From the NCBI GenBank assembly GCA_002794775.1, contig NBAY01000004.1, forward strand, positions 434,001 through 498,000: a stretch of DNA of 64,000 nt, in the 5' to 3' direction. This DNA comes from Porodaedalea pini (lineage: Eukaryota; Basidiomycota; Agaricomycetes; Hymenochaetales; Hymenochaetaceae). Below are positions 11,244-23,087 of the stretch, one piece after another (the stretch's first letter is position 1; the number at the start of each line of letters is the position of its first letter). The notes under the pieces are model-generated. The model saw only the letters and a list, made by a program, of their open reading frames with translations. It did no database searches and was not told the DNA's origin. A program made the translations under genes and the position numbers.

Positions 11244-12395
11244 ATGGCACAGGCATTGAGGATAGCGTCAAAGGCCGCACAAATAGCCTCAACACCCGCC
11301 TCCGCTCTCCGCCAGTTTCCTCCAAAAGAAGCCATCTTCAATGCCACGCAGCCCGTGCACTTCTCGCCCGACGTATGGACCGCCCTCCAGAAGCCGCCAG
11401 CCTCTGCTCTTTCCGCTTTTGCTCATCGCATAGGCCTCGCTCGCGTTGTACATGACCCTGATGAACTCCTCCATGCGTGTACCCACTCGTCATATCCGCC
11501 CTTCTATGCTACGCATAATCCTAACGAGCCGGTTCTAAAATCGAACGCAAACTTGAGTGCCGTTGGCAATTCCCTGCTTGGAATGTTTGCGTCAGAGTAT
11601 TTGCATGCTTCGTATCCGCACCTCCCAACGCGCGTATTAAAGGCTGCAGTAAGCGCGTATGTCGGCCCATTGACGTGTGCGACTGTAGCAAAAGAAATGG
11701 GTGCGACTCCTTTACTTCGATGGAATAGACCGGTACGTCTACGACATCTCTCCTTTTTCTTCTTCTTTTCCTTACACTTGCGATTCTCGGCAGGACTCCA
11801 TCACCTCCGGCTCCCTCCCCCAACCCGTCACCCTTACCGATGCACTAGCAACCATCCCGCGCGCGCTCACCGCTCTCGTCTATCAGCGACGCTCCCTGCC
11901 ACTCGCGCGCAAGTTCGTGCACTCCTACTTCCTCAGCCGCGAGCTTGACCTGCGCCCACTCATCAAATTCCGTGACCCAAAGATGGCGCTTAGCCGCACT
12001 GTCGGCAAGTTCCAGCGCGAGCGACCCATCAGCCGCCTTCTGAAGGAGACCGGTCGTCTGTCGAATTCGCCGATGTTTGTGGTTGGGATATATTCAGGCG
12101 TGGACAAGCTTGGGGAAGGTTTTGGGAGCTCGTTGAAGATGGCCGAGTATCGAGTGCGTTTTTTGACGTATGTGTTTCTAAGGGTTGTTTTTATTGAACT
12201 TTTATGCAGGCGGCGGAAGATTCGTTACATCGGTTATACCTGACACGGACGCCTATTGACTTACTGTCACTTCCGACAGACACTTTCGCGTCACAACAGG
12301 GCTCAGTCTTTGATTCTGGCGATGACGCAGGGGCGAACTATGTGCCTGGGGATATTGGAGAGCTGGAGGTTATATATGCTAGTAAAGATCGGTAA
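11244..12395 (+). CDS. MRPL3: Mitochondrial large-subunit ribosomal protein mL44 (RNase III-like)
   Basis: Component of the mitochondrial 54S ribosomal subunit, derived from RNase III. Exons at 11244-11732, 11794-12153 and 12210-12395 join in phase to give 344 residues. The N-terminus MAQALRIASKAAQ is rich in Ala and basic residues, as expected of a mitochondrial targeting sequence. The RNase III-like core follows (DPDELLHACTHSSYPPFY, then NANLSAVGNSLLGMFASEYL). The acidic catalytic signature of true RNase III is replaced, as in mL44. The C-terminal half resembles the dsRNA-binding region (RPISRLLKETGRLSNSPMFV, AAEDSLHRLYL). It stands tail-to-tail with TMA16. A true RNase III is less likely given the degenerate signature. 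Confidence 0.88.
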
Positions 12396-12838
12396 TTTTG
12401 CAATAATGTTCTTGCTTTCCTTGCAATACACTATCCTAGACATCCCTGCGAGCTCGCTTTTCGTAAGACGATGAGTTCGGGGAAGTGACACATGACATAC
12501 AGAGCGGAAATATTTATTAAAAAGTCCTACAAGCAGCATTCCACAATCTGAGCATTTTTGTCCTAACCACAGCATCTTCGCGTCGAGGACATCTCCAAAG
12601 GTACCCATATAGTCCAGCACTAGTACTTCACGCGATCTGACTCCGGTGAAATTTGCCTGCTAGAGATGAGAATCTCTCGTTAAACAAGAGTGGTCCTACA
12701 CCATCCTTTGCAATAATTAACGACGGGTACGTTATAAGCTTGTATGTGACAATTTAGCACAACTGATGTATCTTGAGCGACTCGGATGTACTCACTGACC
12801 AGAAACTCTATTTTTCTATCGATCTTCAAACGGAGAGG
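12396..12838. other. Tail-to-tail spacer between mL44 and TMA16
   Basis: This 443-base stretch has no supported gene. Short open frames on both strands overlap and show no family resemblance. It probably holds the two 3' untranslated regions and terminators. Confidence 0.5.
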
Positions 12839-13540
12839 CTATGAGTCCACAACCATCTCGTGTGCCGCTGCGAGCGTCAACGATTCGTGCTTTCCAGGAC
12901 GAGAAACGATGACCGAAGTGGGGTCTTCGCTATTTATACGGATGAAGCGCAGGAGATCAATGAACTCAATCGCGGTCTCGTCCCAGCGCCGGAAGAGCTC
13001 GACGTTCGTCGGATGCGTGAGGTCAGGTACTTCTGCAAAGGATAGTCAAATTGAGCGATCGTCTTTTGTCTTTCGAATGGCTTTGTTGAGACACACCTAA
13101 ACCCGTCCTATACTCCTCAGATTCCCGCTCCTTCAGATTCTCGAGATTCATCTCCTTAGCGCTCTTCGACCGGCCCTTCCGCCGCGCCTTGCGCTCCGCC
13201 TCCAATGCAACGTCATGGCGACATAACCACACGTCCCTCACGAGTTCATGCAACTCCTCGAGCGTAATGGCGTCCTTCTCCGACTCTGGGGGCATCGCGT
13301 GGTAGAAGAAAATATATTTGTCGACTAAAAATTACGACATCCGATCTCAGGTTAGCTTCTTTACTTAATATACAGACGACGAGATGCTTGAAGAGACTTA
13401 CTGGAGGACGAAGCGCGTTTGCTTCTTTTTGCTGCTGCACCGGCCATCTTGGCTTTTCGCAGCTGCGAGCGCTCGACCTGACCCGCCTTGCGCGATTGCG
13501 GATGGAAGATCTTCTCCTTCTTTCCTTTCGTGGGAGCCAT
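12839..13540 (-). CDS. TMA16: Translation machinery-associated protein 16
   Basis: Small basic ribosome-biogenesis factor that associates with pre-60S particles. Three exons read downwards, 13540-13402, 13324-13097 and 13032-12839, and total 187 codons including the stop (186 residues). It opens MAPTKGKKEKIFHPQSRKAG, the conserved KxxHPxSRKA opening of the family. The middle has LEELHELVRDVWLCRHD, and the C-terminal half PDLTHPTNVELFRRWD followed by IEFIDLLRFIRI, both family hallmarks. Its start is 192 bases from the divergent Zap1-like gene, so the two may share a promoter. Confidence 0.9.
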
Positions 13541-13732
13541 TTTGGAGTGTGTTGATAGACGGTATAAGTCGAGCAGAGGTCGTGAACAAGTGACAAAATG
13601 CTGTAAATTTCAGCAGATACTCGCAAGTCCATAAAGGGGAACTTTTATCCACGCCTCGATTGACTGCGCAGGTACTCACCATTCGCACTTTGCTCATCAA
13701 CAGCGCTAAGCAGCACCTTGTCGCTTACCTCC
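13541..13732. promoter_or_regulatory. Divergent promoter between TMA16 and the Zap1-like gene
   Basis: These 192 bases separate two divergently oriented starts and must carry the promoter elements of both genes. No TATA box or known operator stands out. Confidence 0.5.
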
Positions 13733-15896
13733 ATGACGGTGCCGGATGGTACACAGGCGGACAACGCTTTTGGCGGCCCGCCACTACCGCAAACTCATAC
13801 CCCGCCGGGCTTCCCGACGTCATACTTGCAGCTCTCCGACCTCCGCATCGGCTCAAAGCGCAAGCGGGCGAGCAGCTCGCTTTCTGCTCGACCAAGTCTA
13901 CAAAATGATCGAGATATAGGGTCACAAGATGCTCAGGGATTTGAGCGTCGTCTTGCCGAACCCACTGCGTGTGCTTCACAGGACATGTGCGTCGACTGCG
14001 TAGTCGATTGCGATGACGCGGACTGTCCGGTGTCGTCAGAAGAGCAATGCACCGATCAGTGCATCGTCGTCCCTTGCAATGAACAAAACGCTTGCTCGGA
14101 CGTTTGTATTGAAGAGGCATGTCAGGTCAAACATTGTGACGGTGGGGACGAGTGCATCGGCACATTGGATGAAACGGTAGGCATATATCCGACATCTTGT
14201 TAGTGATTGATCTCCTTGATTGAGATTCATGTAGCTCCAGCTCCTGTGCTGCACCGATTACCACGGGTATAGCGCATCGAATTCCTCCCAGATCAACTGG
14301 GACTGTCCGCTTGATGATATCTTGGGTTTGACTACCAGCCAGTCAAACTTCCTGGGACACTCCCAATTCTCCGAATTCAACCCTCAAATTGGTAGTATCC
14401 CCTCTAATATGACATTGTCCGGTATCCCATATAACACATCGATTCTTCCCGTCGCATTTCAAGAAAACAGCACCTCGGGGAGTTTACTTGCGACTCCAAG
14501 TCAGACCGATTTCTCTCCAGCCTCATCCCAGTCAGTTCCCCAGCAGACTCCCTCAAATAATTTCATATGCCGCTGGCTAGGTTGCGATGCTTCGTTCAAC
14601 TCTCTGAATGAGCTCGTCGGACATGTCAATCTCACTCATCTCCGCCCATCTTCGTCTCCTCCTCGGCCTACTAAGCGGCTTTGTTTGGATTCTGCGGCGC
14701 CAGATATTTTTCCGCTATCGTGTCATTGGGATGATTGTCATATCTATCCTGACGCTTCGACGCTCCCTGGACCTTCGACCGGTTTGCAGCCGGAAATGGC
14801 AATCGATTTTCTGTCAAACCATTTTATCCATGACCACCTTGGTTTGTCTGTCCCACCTCCTCAGGCACCTTCGGTCTTCCATGATACTGGCTATTCTTCT
14901 GGAGAGCTTCATGAGAACGTTAAATTCTCAATGACCCAGGATGTAGTTCCGGGTGACTCGGAGCAAGTGACGCCGACGGTCCTTACTTCGTCGCAGCCAA
15001 GCAATTCTTCGAGCGAAAATACTCAGACATCACAAATGGTTGTGCCATCATACGCCACTCCAGAGCCTTCCCCACCACCCATTACCACCCCTTCCGAAGC
15101 CAATCATTCCCACGACTGTGCTACATCCACGCATGTCTGTCACTGGGAAGCATGCGGTGCATCGTTCGATAGTTGTACTGCACTGACGGACCACCTTGCG
15201 GTTGCTCACGTCGGGAGTGGGAAGAGTCGTTATGACTGTCACTGGAGGGACTGTGCGCGATCGGGTGCACAGGGTTTTACGAGCAAGCAGAAAATAATGC
15301 GGCACTTGCAGGCGCACACCGGCCATCGCCCGTTTACATGTGCGGAGTGCGGACAGCATTTCTTCGAGGCTGCGACACTCCAGCAGCATATGCGACGGCA
15401 CACGCAAGAAAGTGTGTACTGAGCTTGACATTTTGTCTTCCTTCCTAAGGTGTACTGACCGACTTTCATTTACAGAACCGTTTGTATGCGATTTTCCTGG
15501 ATGCGGCAAGGCATTCACAATCACTGGTGCGCTTACCATACACAAACGGACACACAATGGCGAGCGGCCATTCCAATGTCCACATTGCGAAAGGTGCGAA
15601 TCTTCGCATCTTTTCGAATGAACTCTCATACTGACTTTAGAATTCAGAGCCTTCGCAGAATCGTCAAATCTTTCAAAACACGTATGTTCTCTCACAGTAT
15701 TTGTACGAGTTAGTTTGGCTGATGACAGATGATATGTCAGCTGAGGACGCACAATGGCTACAGACCGTATCACTGCACGGAGCCGGGCTGCGGCAAGGCG
15801 TTTGCGCGGCCTGATCAGCTCCAGCGTCATGGGAATGTGCATACGAAAAAGAGGGCAGTAGGAGCTGCATCTGCTGAGTCGATTACAGTGCAGTAG
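13733..15896 (+). CDS. ZAP1: Zap1-type zinc-responsive C2H2 transcription factor
   Basis: Likely regulator of zinc homeostasis genes. Exons 13733-14176, 14235-15411, 15476-15593, 15648-15681 and 15741-15896 join in phase to 642 residues. The N-terminal part has a Cys-rich segment (about residues 80-142, 13 cysteines). Two isolated fingers ([10 protein letters not shown] and CHWDDC) come next. The C-terminal array has [18 protein letters not shown] with [70 protein letters not shown] and [19 protein letters not shown]. The finger order and the W-containing first fingers match fungal Zap1, in which fingers outside the DNA-binding array sense zinc. Fourth-intron splicing uses the second of two possible AG sites (15646-15647), which restores the RAFAESSNL motif. 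The ATG at 13733 is the first in frame after the promoter. Confidence 0.88.
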
Positions 15897-16102
15897 TTTG
15901 CATAGAGATAAAGAGCAACGGCCCTCAAGGCTTGTATTGACTTCATTTTTTTTTGTAATGGCACGATACTGTCATTGACTACACATAAAATGCATTCACT
16001 TAGACGCTGTAAGAGTATTGTATGAGCTACTTTTCATTTTCAATGTTTGCCGAGACTCATAGTACAGTTATATGGCAGCGTCATTGGAAATCTCCCTTAC
16101 GT
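15897..16102. other. Tail-to-tail spacer between the Zap1-like gene and LIG4
   Basis: A 206-base AT-rich spacer between convergent 3' ends. Nothing else is seen in it. Confidence 0.5.
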
Positions 16103-19100
16103 TCAAGGGACGAAGCCTACAAATAGTCAGTGTCGGGATAGAAGGCCTTGTAGTTATGATGATTTACCTTCCTCGTCGAGCTTGCTCGATTCTTCTACAC
16201 AAGCATGCACAAAATCTCCGAGTACGAGGTTGCGGCGTTTCGGTCTGTTGTGGATAAAGTCAAAGATAAGTCATAAGCGATGGAGCAGTTTTAACTTACT
16301 TCGCTGTCCACTTCATGAGTTCCTTTCGCCGACTGATATCTCGTTTGTCAAGGATGATATGAGTGAGTTTCGGTTCATCCAAGTCTACGATGCGACCTCC
16401 ATTGGCAACTATGAGGTCTTCGATATCAGTGAAGCTGCGGGTGCCCCAGTGATACGTTAAGATAGTATAAATTCCAAGGACTCAGTGAGTACGTACGAGG
16501 CTGCGATTTGGTCCTTGTGCTTCGCCTTAACCTCCATCCCGTGACGTTCAGCATTCGCAGGAGTGTCCAGATAGAAACAGAGGTGCTTGAAGATCATCTC
16601 TGGGTCCAATTCCATGGCACTTTCACTTTCTCCCATCCTAACGCTAGACTGGAACAAAGAGCGAAGATCGTATTAGTAGAAGAGAGAGAGAACCAAAACA
16701 TACTCACTCCATTGGCACTACCTTCGCTATCTCGGAGTGTCTGGTACGTGTAGTGTCGGAAGAGCAACATAAGTAATGATAAAAACACTCACAGAAGGCG
16801 CGTCTTCGATATCATTCCCGCCTGATGTACGTGACTTATCGGGCAGTATCCACTCCTCAGCCTCCTCGTCGAATCTTAGTTCCTCATAGTCGGAGTCTGG
16901 GTCTGTCTCTGAGTCTGCTGGCGTTTCATGTGGTGTAATGTTGCCGAGAGCCTTATCCACTTTGAACCAGTCCGCCATTGATGGGTCAATCTCTAAGGAC
17001 GTCCGAGACGAGATTTCTCCGTTTGCGAGACTCTGCCTTCCAGATGATGCATTGCCCGCTTTTGAGGCCAGAGACAAATCCTTCTCCTTGCTTGGCTCAA
17101 TGCTTTCCTCACTCTCTTCGTTGTATTCCTTGTTAAGTTTCCTCTCTGAGGTCGCATGGAAGAAGTACCTGTTCCAAATACATTAGACCTTCATCTGACT
17201 TGACCAGACGTATGAAAAAGACACACTTGCGATGTAATGGGATGCGCTTTCCTTGTTCAACGCAATCGTAAATCCAAGAAGGCCGGATTATATCGTAGAT
17301 ACCCTTATCCATGATGAGCTTCAGGTCATACGCTATCGAACAGGTATCAAATGAGATTCTTGACGAATGAAAAATGTCTTACGTATAGTGACGCCACCAT
17401 AAACCACGAGAATTGGCTCAATGCCCTTCGCGACCTGGACGTACTTTCCGCCGTTAACACGAATGCTTCAAAAAGTTAGATCAGCTTTGAGTACATGCCG
17501 TAGAACGTTTCATGTTATCTCACAGTTTCAGAAGTTCCTTCTTTTCTTTGTCGCCATTTCTATTTCGTGGATCGGAGGCAACCACTGAAACCTAGATTTA
17601 AGTCGCCAAACAGAATTCAAGCATTGACGTTACTTACTGAATTTAAAGCCTTCAAAAATATCGGACTCCACGTCGACGTCTTTCAACTTTTCACCCTGGT
17701 ATTCCGGCATGACCGTAATTGGCTTCTTTGTCACTTTGCGCTTCTTCTTTGTTTTCCTGCGTTTCCGAGCGTCCGGTTAGATAGCAAGGATAAATGGTTA
17801 GAGAAGACACTAACAAGTCGGTGTCTTCCATCTTCCGTTTCCGCTCGGTTTTCATGCTTTCCAGAACAGCTATTGTTCTTGATCAACCGGATAATCCAGC
17901 AATACCGGTAAATTACGCTTACCAGTAGCTGACATGCAATCTGCTATGCTCAGATCGTCGCGAATAGCGACCGCGCGAGGGAAGCGCATGGTAAAGCCGA
18001 GATGATACTGATCTATAAGTGTCCGATATCAACTTTAGCTGCTAAGAATAAGCACAGATTGTAAAAAAATGCTGACCACTCGGTGTTATTTCAGCGGCCT
18101 TAATTTTCAAAATAAAAGAGCTAGGAAACAAAAATGAATTTACGTCTACAACTGACCGAGAAATAATTGAAGACTGTGACTTACTCTTCCGGCTCAAGAT
18201 AGATATCACCCTTGTCGTCTGAGCCTTTCCTTGCCGCTTGGTACCAAGAAGGAATTTTATTCTTGTCGAATGGCTTCCAGTTTTTCTGGCGGACCCAAAC
18301 ATAGTCCGCATACGTGAGTCCGGTCCCGATACGCACGAATGTGCTGTATCTGATGTTGCATGTTGCATATTAGCGACAGTCATTTGATAAGCGAGAAAGT
18401 GAATTCCTTCCTTACTTTGGCTCGTCATCATCATTTGTAGTTCTTCTGTCATCCAAGACTGCGCATATGAGAGTTGATACGCCTCCACTGCGCGACCCGG
18501 TGCCGTAGTTGCCCCCTGTACTCGGTCTAAGTCTTTGATTGTCAGTACAATGCAATGCTTGACATACCAACAACAAGGAGGTCGACAGTTTCGCCCATGT
18601 TGTCCTGGAGAACAGTACTAGTGGGTTAGCCATAAGTCAACAACTATAGAATCTCCGCACCATGTACTCTGGTTTGACCTTCACCCAATCTTTATTTCTT
18701 CCGTTTAGCACATACTCAGAGTTAGGATGTTTGATGATGAGTCCTTCGCCTCTGTTTGCCATAACCTCGTCGAGCCGCCTCCGAACGTCATTGACGTTTC
18801 TGCCTTCATACTCCGTGACGAACTCCAACCGGCCCTTGATCTCCTTCATACATGCCCTCAAGTTGCGCTTACGGAACTTCACGGAGCGTCTGGCCAAGCA
18901 TGTACCGTTGAGGTACAGGAGGTCGAATACTTTGACTACCCAAGGCAAACATGAGCTCCGAGCTACCATGAATATTGTGAGTTACTTACAGCACGGGCGT
19001 GGATTTGCCTGGGTCTTGGACTTGTCTGAAGTGAAGTGAGTCGTCATGATCGAAAAGGTACCAGACCACTCACCAAGCGCAGCCGTCTTTAGAGTTCCAA

Positions 19101-20661
19101 AGGGGAGATTTCGCTCGGAGACAGGGTCCCACACCAGCATCTCACCATCGAGAATGATGCTGCACGAAAAATTAGAGAAGGGAGAAAGAGGTTTGAGACA
19201 AACAATACGCACTCTTCTACCCGATCGTCGAATGCGTTACAGATATAGGGAGTCAAACTGCCTGCTTCCCCATTAGCTCCATACAAATAAGTGTAGTCTT
19301 TTCCTTTTCTAAACAAAAATTCTCGTGAATCACAAAAGCAGGAAAAATAACGTTGGGGACGGTTCTTGGCGTACCTCGAACAGTAAAAGAACTCTTTCCC
19401 ACGTTTGTGTAGCTGCATACGTTCACCATCGAGTTTCTCCTCGATGATGAATGGCTGGCCCTGCATATCTTTAATGGAGTCTTCGAGTTTTGCACCGGGT
19501 CGCTTGCACAACATCGGTGCGAAAGAACGGAAGAGGTTGACTTGCTTGTCCTCCTCATTCAGTCTGCGCTCGGGGTTCCAAAGTTCATGTGCGACTTTCT
19601 TCAAGTCTGAGCAAGCATTGAAGAGGTCCAGGGCTAGTTGAATGGTAAGTATTGGACAGCAGGTATAATGTAATTGCGGAACTACCATCGGGATGGAATA
19701 CAGCGAAGACAGTAGTCTCTTTGACGTTGATTTGCATATCTAAGGTCCATTGTCAGCTATAAATATTTATTTTCTTTACGGGATATACCGTCTAATTATA
19801 CCTTTCAGAATGATTCGTGCAATCCATCGTTGCTCTTCGGGTGTGCATGAGTTGTAGATTCGTTGAAGAAGCTTAGACTGTAGATCCCTGCGAAGAATAG
19901 TTGCGAGTCCAGCTGACGGTATAATCACGGACAAAATCCACGTACTGTTTGCCAATATTTTGGCTCAACTGATCCAAAATGTCATTAACTTGGTCGACCG
20001 TCAGGCTACCTTGAGTCACGGACGAGCGCTTGCTTATAACCTCATACAGCACGGTCGGGAAGTCTCCAGATGATTTCTGTCCCATAGATCGACCATCAGC
20101 TTAAGTCTCACAAATGAATTTTGATACGAACATCTCTTTCAGTTGGTCGCTTCCAGTTAAGTAACCTTACAGCATCTGGATCTTTCATTCCCAGCGGTAT
20201 AAGTTTGATGTATGTCTTCGCAAGGTTCTTCTCCTTGAGGCCGTAGACCGAACGCTCGCGATCTTTCTTCAAATTTGCAGAAGTTTCTCAGGAGCGTGCA
20301 GAAAGAAGTCGCTTAGATTATAGCATACCTGTGGAAGAATAAGGCGTAGGACTGGATAAAGATCCTTTCCTGAATCGCGACGCCAGCCCTTATATCCAGG
20401 TTCACTCAACTCACAGCCGCCCTACCAAGGCACAGAAGTACGCACGTTAAACCAGGTCGTCAGGCGCCTTCTCCTCGATTCCTGCTTGCGCTCGTTTGCA
20501 AGATTGTCGAAAAGTTCTGCGAGGATAGGAAAGGGTGGACTGTTGAAGTTCTCAGGCGCTGGAGGGTAAACGATTTGCTGAGATTCATTGATTGCTTCAT
20601 GTTCTGTTGACATTTCGTCCTCCTCATGACTCGCGTCGGTAGGTGGAGGGGTCGCTTGCAT
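16103..20661 (-). CDS. LIG4: DNA ligase IV, non-homologous end joining
   Basis: ATP-dependent ligase that seals double-strand breaks with XRCC4/Lif1 partners in the nucleus. The start at 20661 precedes the N-terminal ligase domain (FPILAELFDNLANERKQESR, then DLYPVLRLILPQ). The adenylation domain carries motif I as EEKLDGERMQLHKRGKEF; its lysine codon is at 19434-19436. Later motifs are SIILDGEMLVWDP (about 19140) and GEGLIIKHPNSEYVLNGR (about 18730). The OB-fold region has WVKVKPEYM. The C-terminal part has two BRCT modules with an acidic linker: one from the exons near 17000-17600 (GIYDIIRPSWIYDC), and one from 16103-16700 (FKHLCFYLDTPANAERHG, then RRNLVLGDFVHACVEESS). The last short exon ends GFVP before TGA at 16105-16103. 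Many short introns interrupt the gene. The decayed LINE begins little more than 100 bases upstream of its start. Confidence 0.93.
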
Positions 20662-20845
20662 TGTGATGGTGTTTGAAATGAATCGCCCGTTGCGATTATA
20701 GGTAGGCAAGTACAAACAAGTCACCAAGAGCCGAGAGTCAAGACGCGATGTACGTACATGCTCTCAAAACACACTTCTTGAACTCCTACTACCACAATCT
20801 GGATCGTGGGAATCTTGCAGTCAACTCGTCTTATTCCTCTCCGCT

Positions 20846-23081
20846 ATGGACAGCAAAATGCTGACCAGAGCTAAAGCCTCTCTCCATAAAACAAAGTCGT
20901 CTCTTTCCCTTGCCAATCCCAAGGACCCCACCAAGTGTGAGGAGTGTAAATCGGATCTCCCCTATCACAGTCGCAGCTGTGTTAGTGGTAAAGACAAGCT
21001 TTGCATCGTCTGTGGCCGCGATAAGACCTATAACCACAACGATGCCGTCTGCGAAACTGTAACGAAGAACCGTGTCAATTGGTCCCCCGATGTCGAAGCG
21101 GACGCCCATGCAGCCGCCCTGCGCAAGCAAGGGGATCTTCCCCCTACCCCATTATCGAGTCACAGTCTTCTCTCAAACGCTCCAATTCGGAGGAAGAGCA
21201 TCACGCCTTACAGCCACCCGCACGAATCGACGAAACCGATGACATGGAGGCCGACGACCTCTACGTCCCCAGCATAAGCTAAGCCCCTCAGATCGACAAC
21301 GATATGGACGACGTGTCAATCTCGGAATACGAGGACCCGCAAATTGCCGAACGTGTTTCTGCCTCCTTCATGCACCTGACCAAGGAGACCATCGATCATC
21401 TATCAATGCTCATTACTCAGCCTTCCTGGACTTCTCCCACGCCGTGGCATGACGATCCGATTTGTGCCGGCAAAGCCCTCGCGGACGTGGCCTCCAACCT
21501 CGTTTCTCGGGTCAGTAAAGCACACCGTTTCGACGACGAAACCATCAAGGAGAACAAGGCGAATGAAGCGCTTCAGGCCTTCCATTCCTCATATCGAATC
21601 CATTCACCTGACTTCAAACATGTTTTTGATGATGTACACGTTTCAGCACAGGCTATACGCGAACAACATATTTCCGACAATATGTCTTCTATGTCCTGCT
21701 CTATTCAGTCTCTTACTTCTCTCGTTTCCTCTCTTGTCAACAAAACTAACAATCTTGAAAAACAGCTTGCTTGCTCATATCTTTCTTCAACAACTGTCAA
21801 ACCTTCTTCATCGGCTAATAAATCACAAGTCAAATTTCTTCCCGACCCCATCGGCGCCTGCTTCATCCACGACAATCGGTTCCTGCCTGACCTTCCCATT
21901 GTCAAACAACGTGTCCAAACCCCTAAGAACGGGAGGACCGAGTATGCCGCCGCCATCGCCAATATGCGTGTCCCAGGATCGGGTTATTGCATGAGCTCTG
22001 AAGGTGTTATTTATGCACCTGATGGCTATGCTCATTCAGCTCATAACGCCCCAGACCGGGCGGTACAACCATCTATCACCCGAAGGTCAAATCCGTCGGA
22101 ACCGACAGGGATGGCTTCACCACAGTCACCTACACGAAAGCGGCTCAGAAGAAACCTAAGACGACCCCCACCAAAGTATTACGTCCTACTGTAGAGAACC
22201 CTGATGGGGAAATCTCAATGGTACCCGTCAACCGGTCTAACGGATTGGTTAACATTCGTTCGTCCAATGTCAAGCGAGTTTATTTCTCTCTGCCAGGGGA
22301 TCTCGCAGTTCGACCACTTACACAATCCATCAAAAATGCTGTGAGGGCTGGCCTAAAAGGCAACCCATTGTTCAAACATTTGGTGGTGCTGAACGTCGAG
22401 TATACCTCTAACAGCAACCTTCTGATTTCTTTCACCAACATTCGAGCAGATTTTGACACTAACTATACTTCCCTTGCCTCCCAGCTCAGTCACATCCTTA
22501 ACATCAGCGGGGCGAAACCTTTCATTCCATCCCCGCAGTTTAAGATGGTCATTCCTGGAGTTCCTGTCTACGATAGGGAGTCCAAATTGATCTATAGCGA
22601 GTCAAACCTCGTTAACGAAATCTCAGCTCTGCCCCAGTTCGAAGGGTGAGAATTCATGTTCCCACCCAGGTTCATGTCGTCCCCCGAACGACTGAACGAG
22701 CGCGACTTCTGTAATGTCTCAGTCGTTATGAAAGATCCTGACCATCTTTCCTTCGATCATTTCTTCCTACACGGCAACCGCTCGGTCCCCGTCTTTGGAG
22801 TCATCCGTCGTCTCGAAGAGATGAAAGCCCGCCCAACAATCAACCAATGCGACAACTGCCACCGACTAGGGCATCCCGCTTCCAAGTGCTGATCAGCAGC
22901 ACGTTGCGCCATCTGTTCCGAACCTCACCGCACCGCAGTACATGTCGCTAAATGCGCACCATGTACGGCGGCTAACAATCTCCAGTGCGAGCACTTCGCG
23001 TTGTGCATCAATTGCCACGGCAACCATAGCGCTCGGTCTTCCGACTGTCCCACTCGCTGCAATTATCGATCCCCTTACTAA
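20846..23081 (+). pseudogene. LINE ORF1 (zinc-knuckle nucleic-acid-binding protein), broken
   Basis: The gag-like ORF1 protein would bind the element RNA. It begins MDSKMLTRAKASLHKTKSSL and has an early Cys-rich patch (CEECKSDLPYHSRSC, then CIVCGRDKTYNHNDAVC). The C-terminal region has CDNCHRLGHPASKC, a CX2CX4HX4C knuckle, then two more Cys-His clusters ending CINCHGNHSARSSDC. The frame is broken by a shift near 21120-21150, a TAA at 21280-21282, a shift near 22065-22085, and TGA codons at 22647-22649 and 22890-22892. The natural stop is TAA at 23079-23081, seven bases before the ORF2 ATG. Confidence 0.8.
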
Positions 23082-23087
23082 TTTCCC

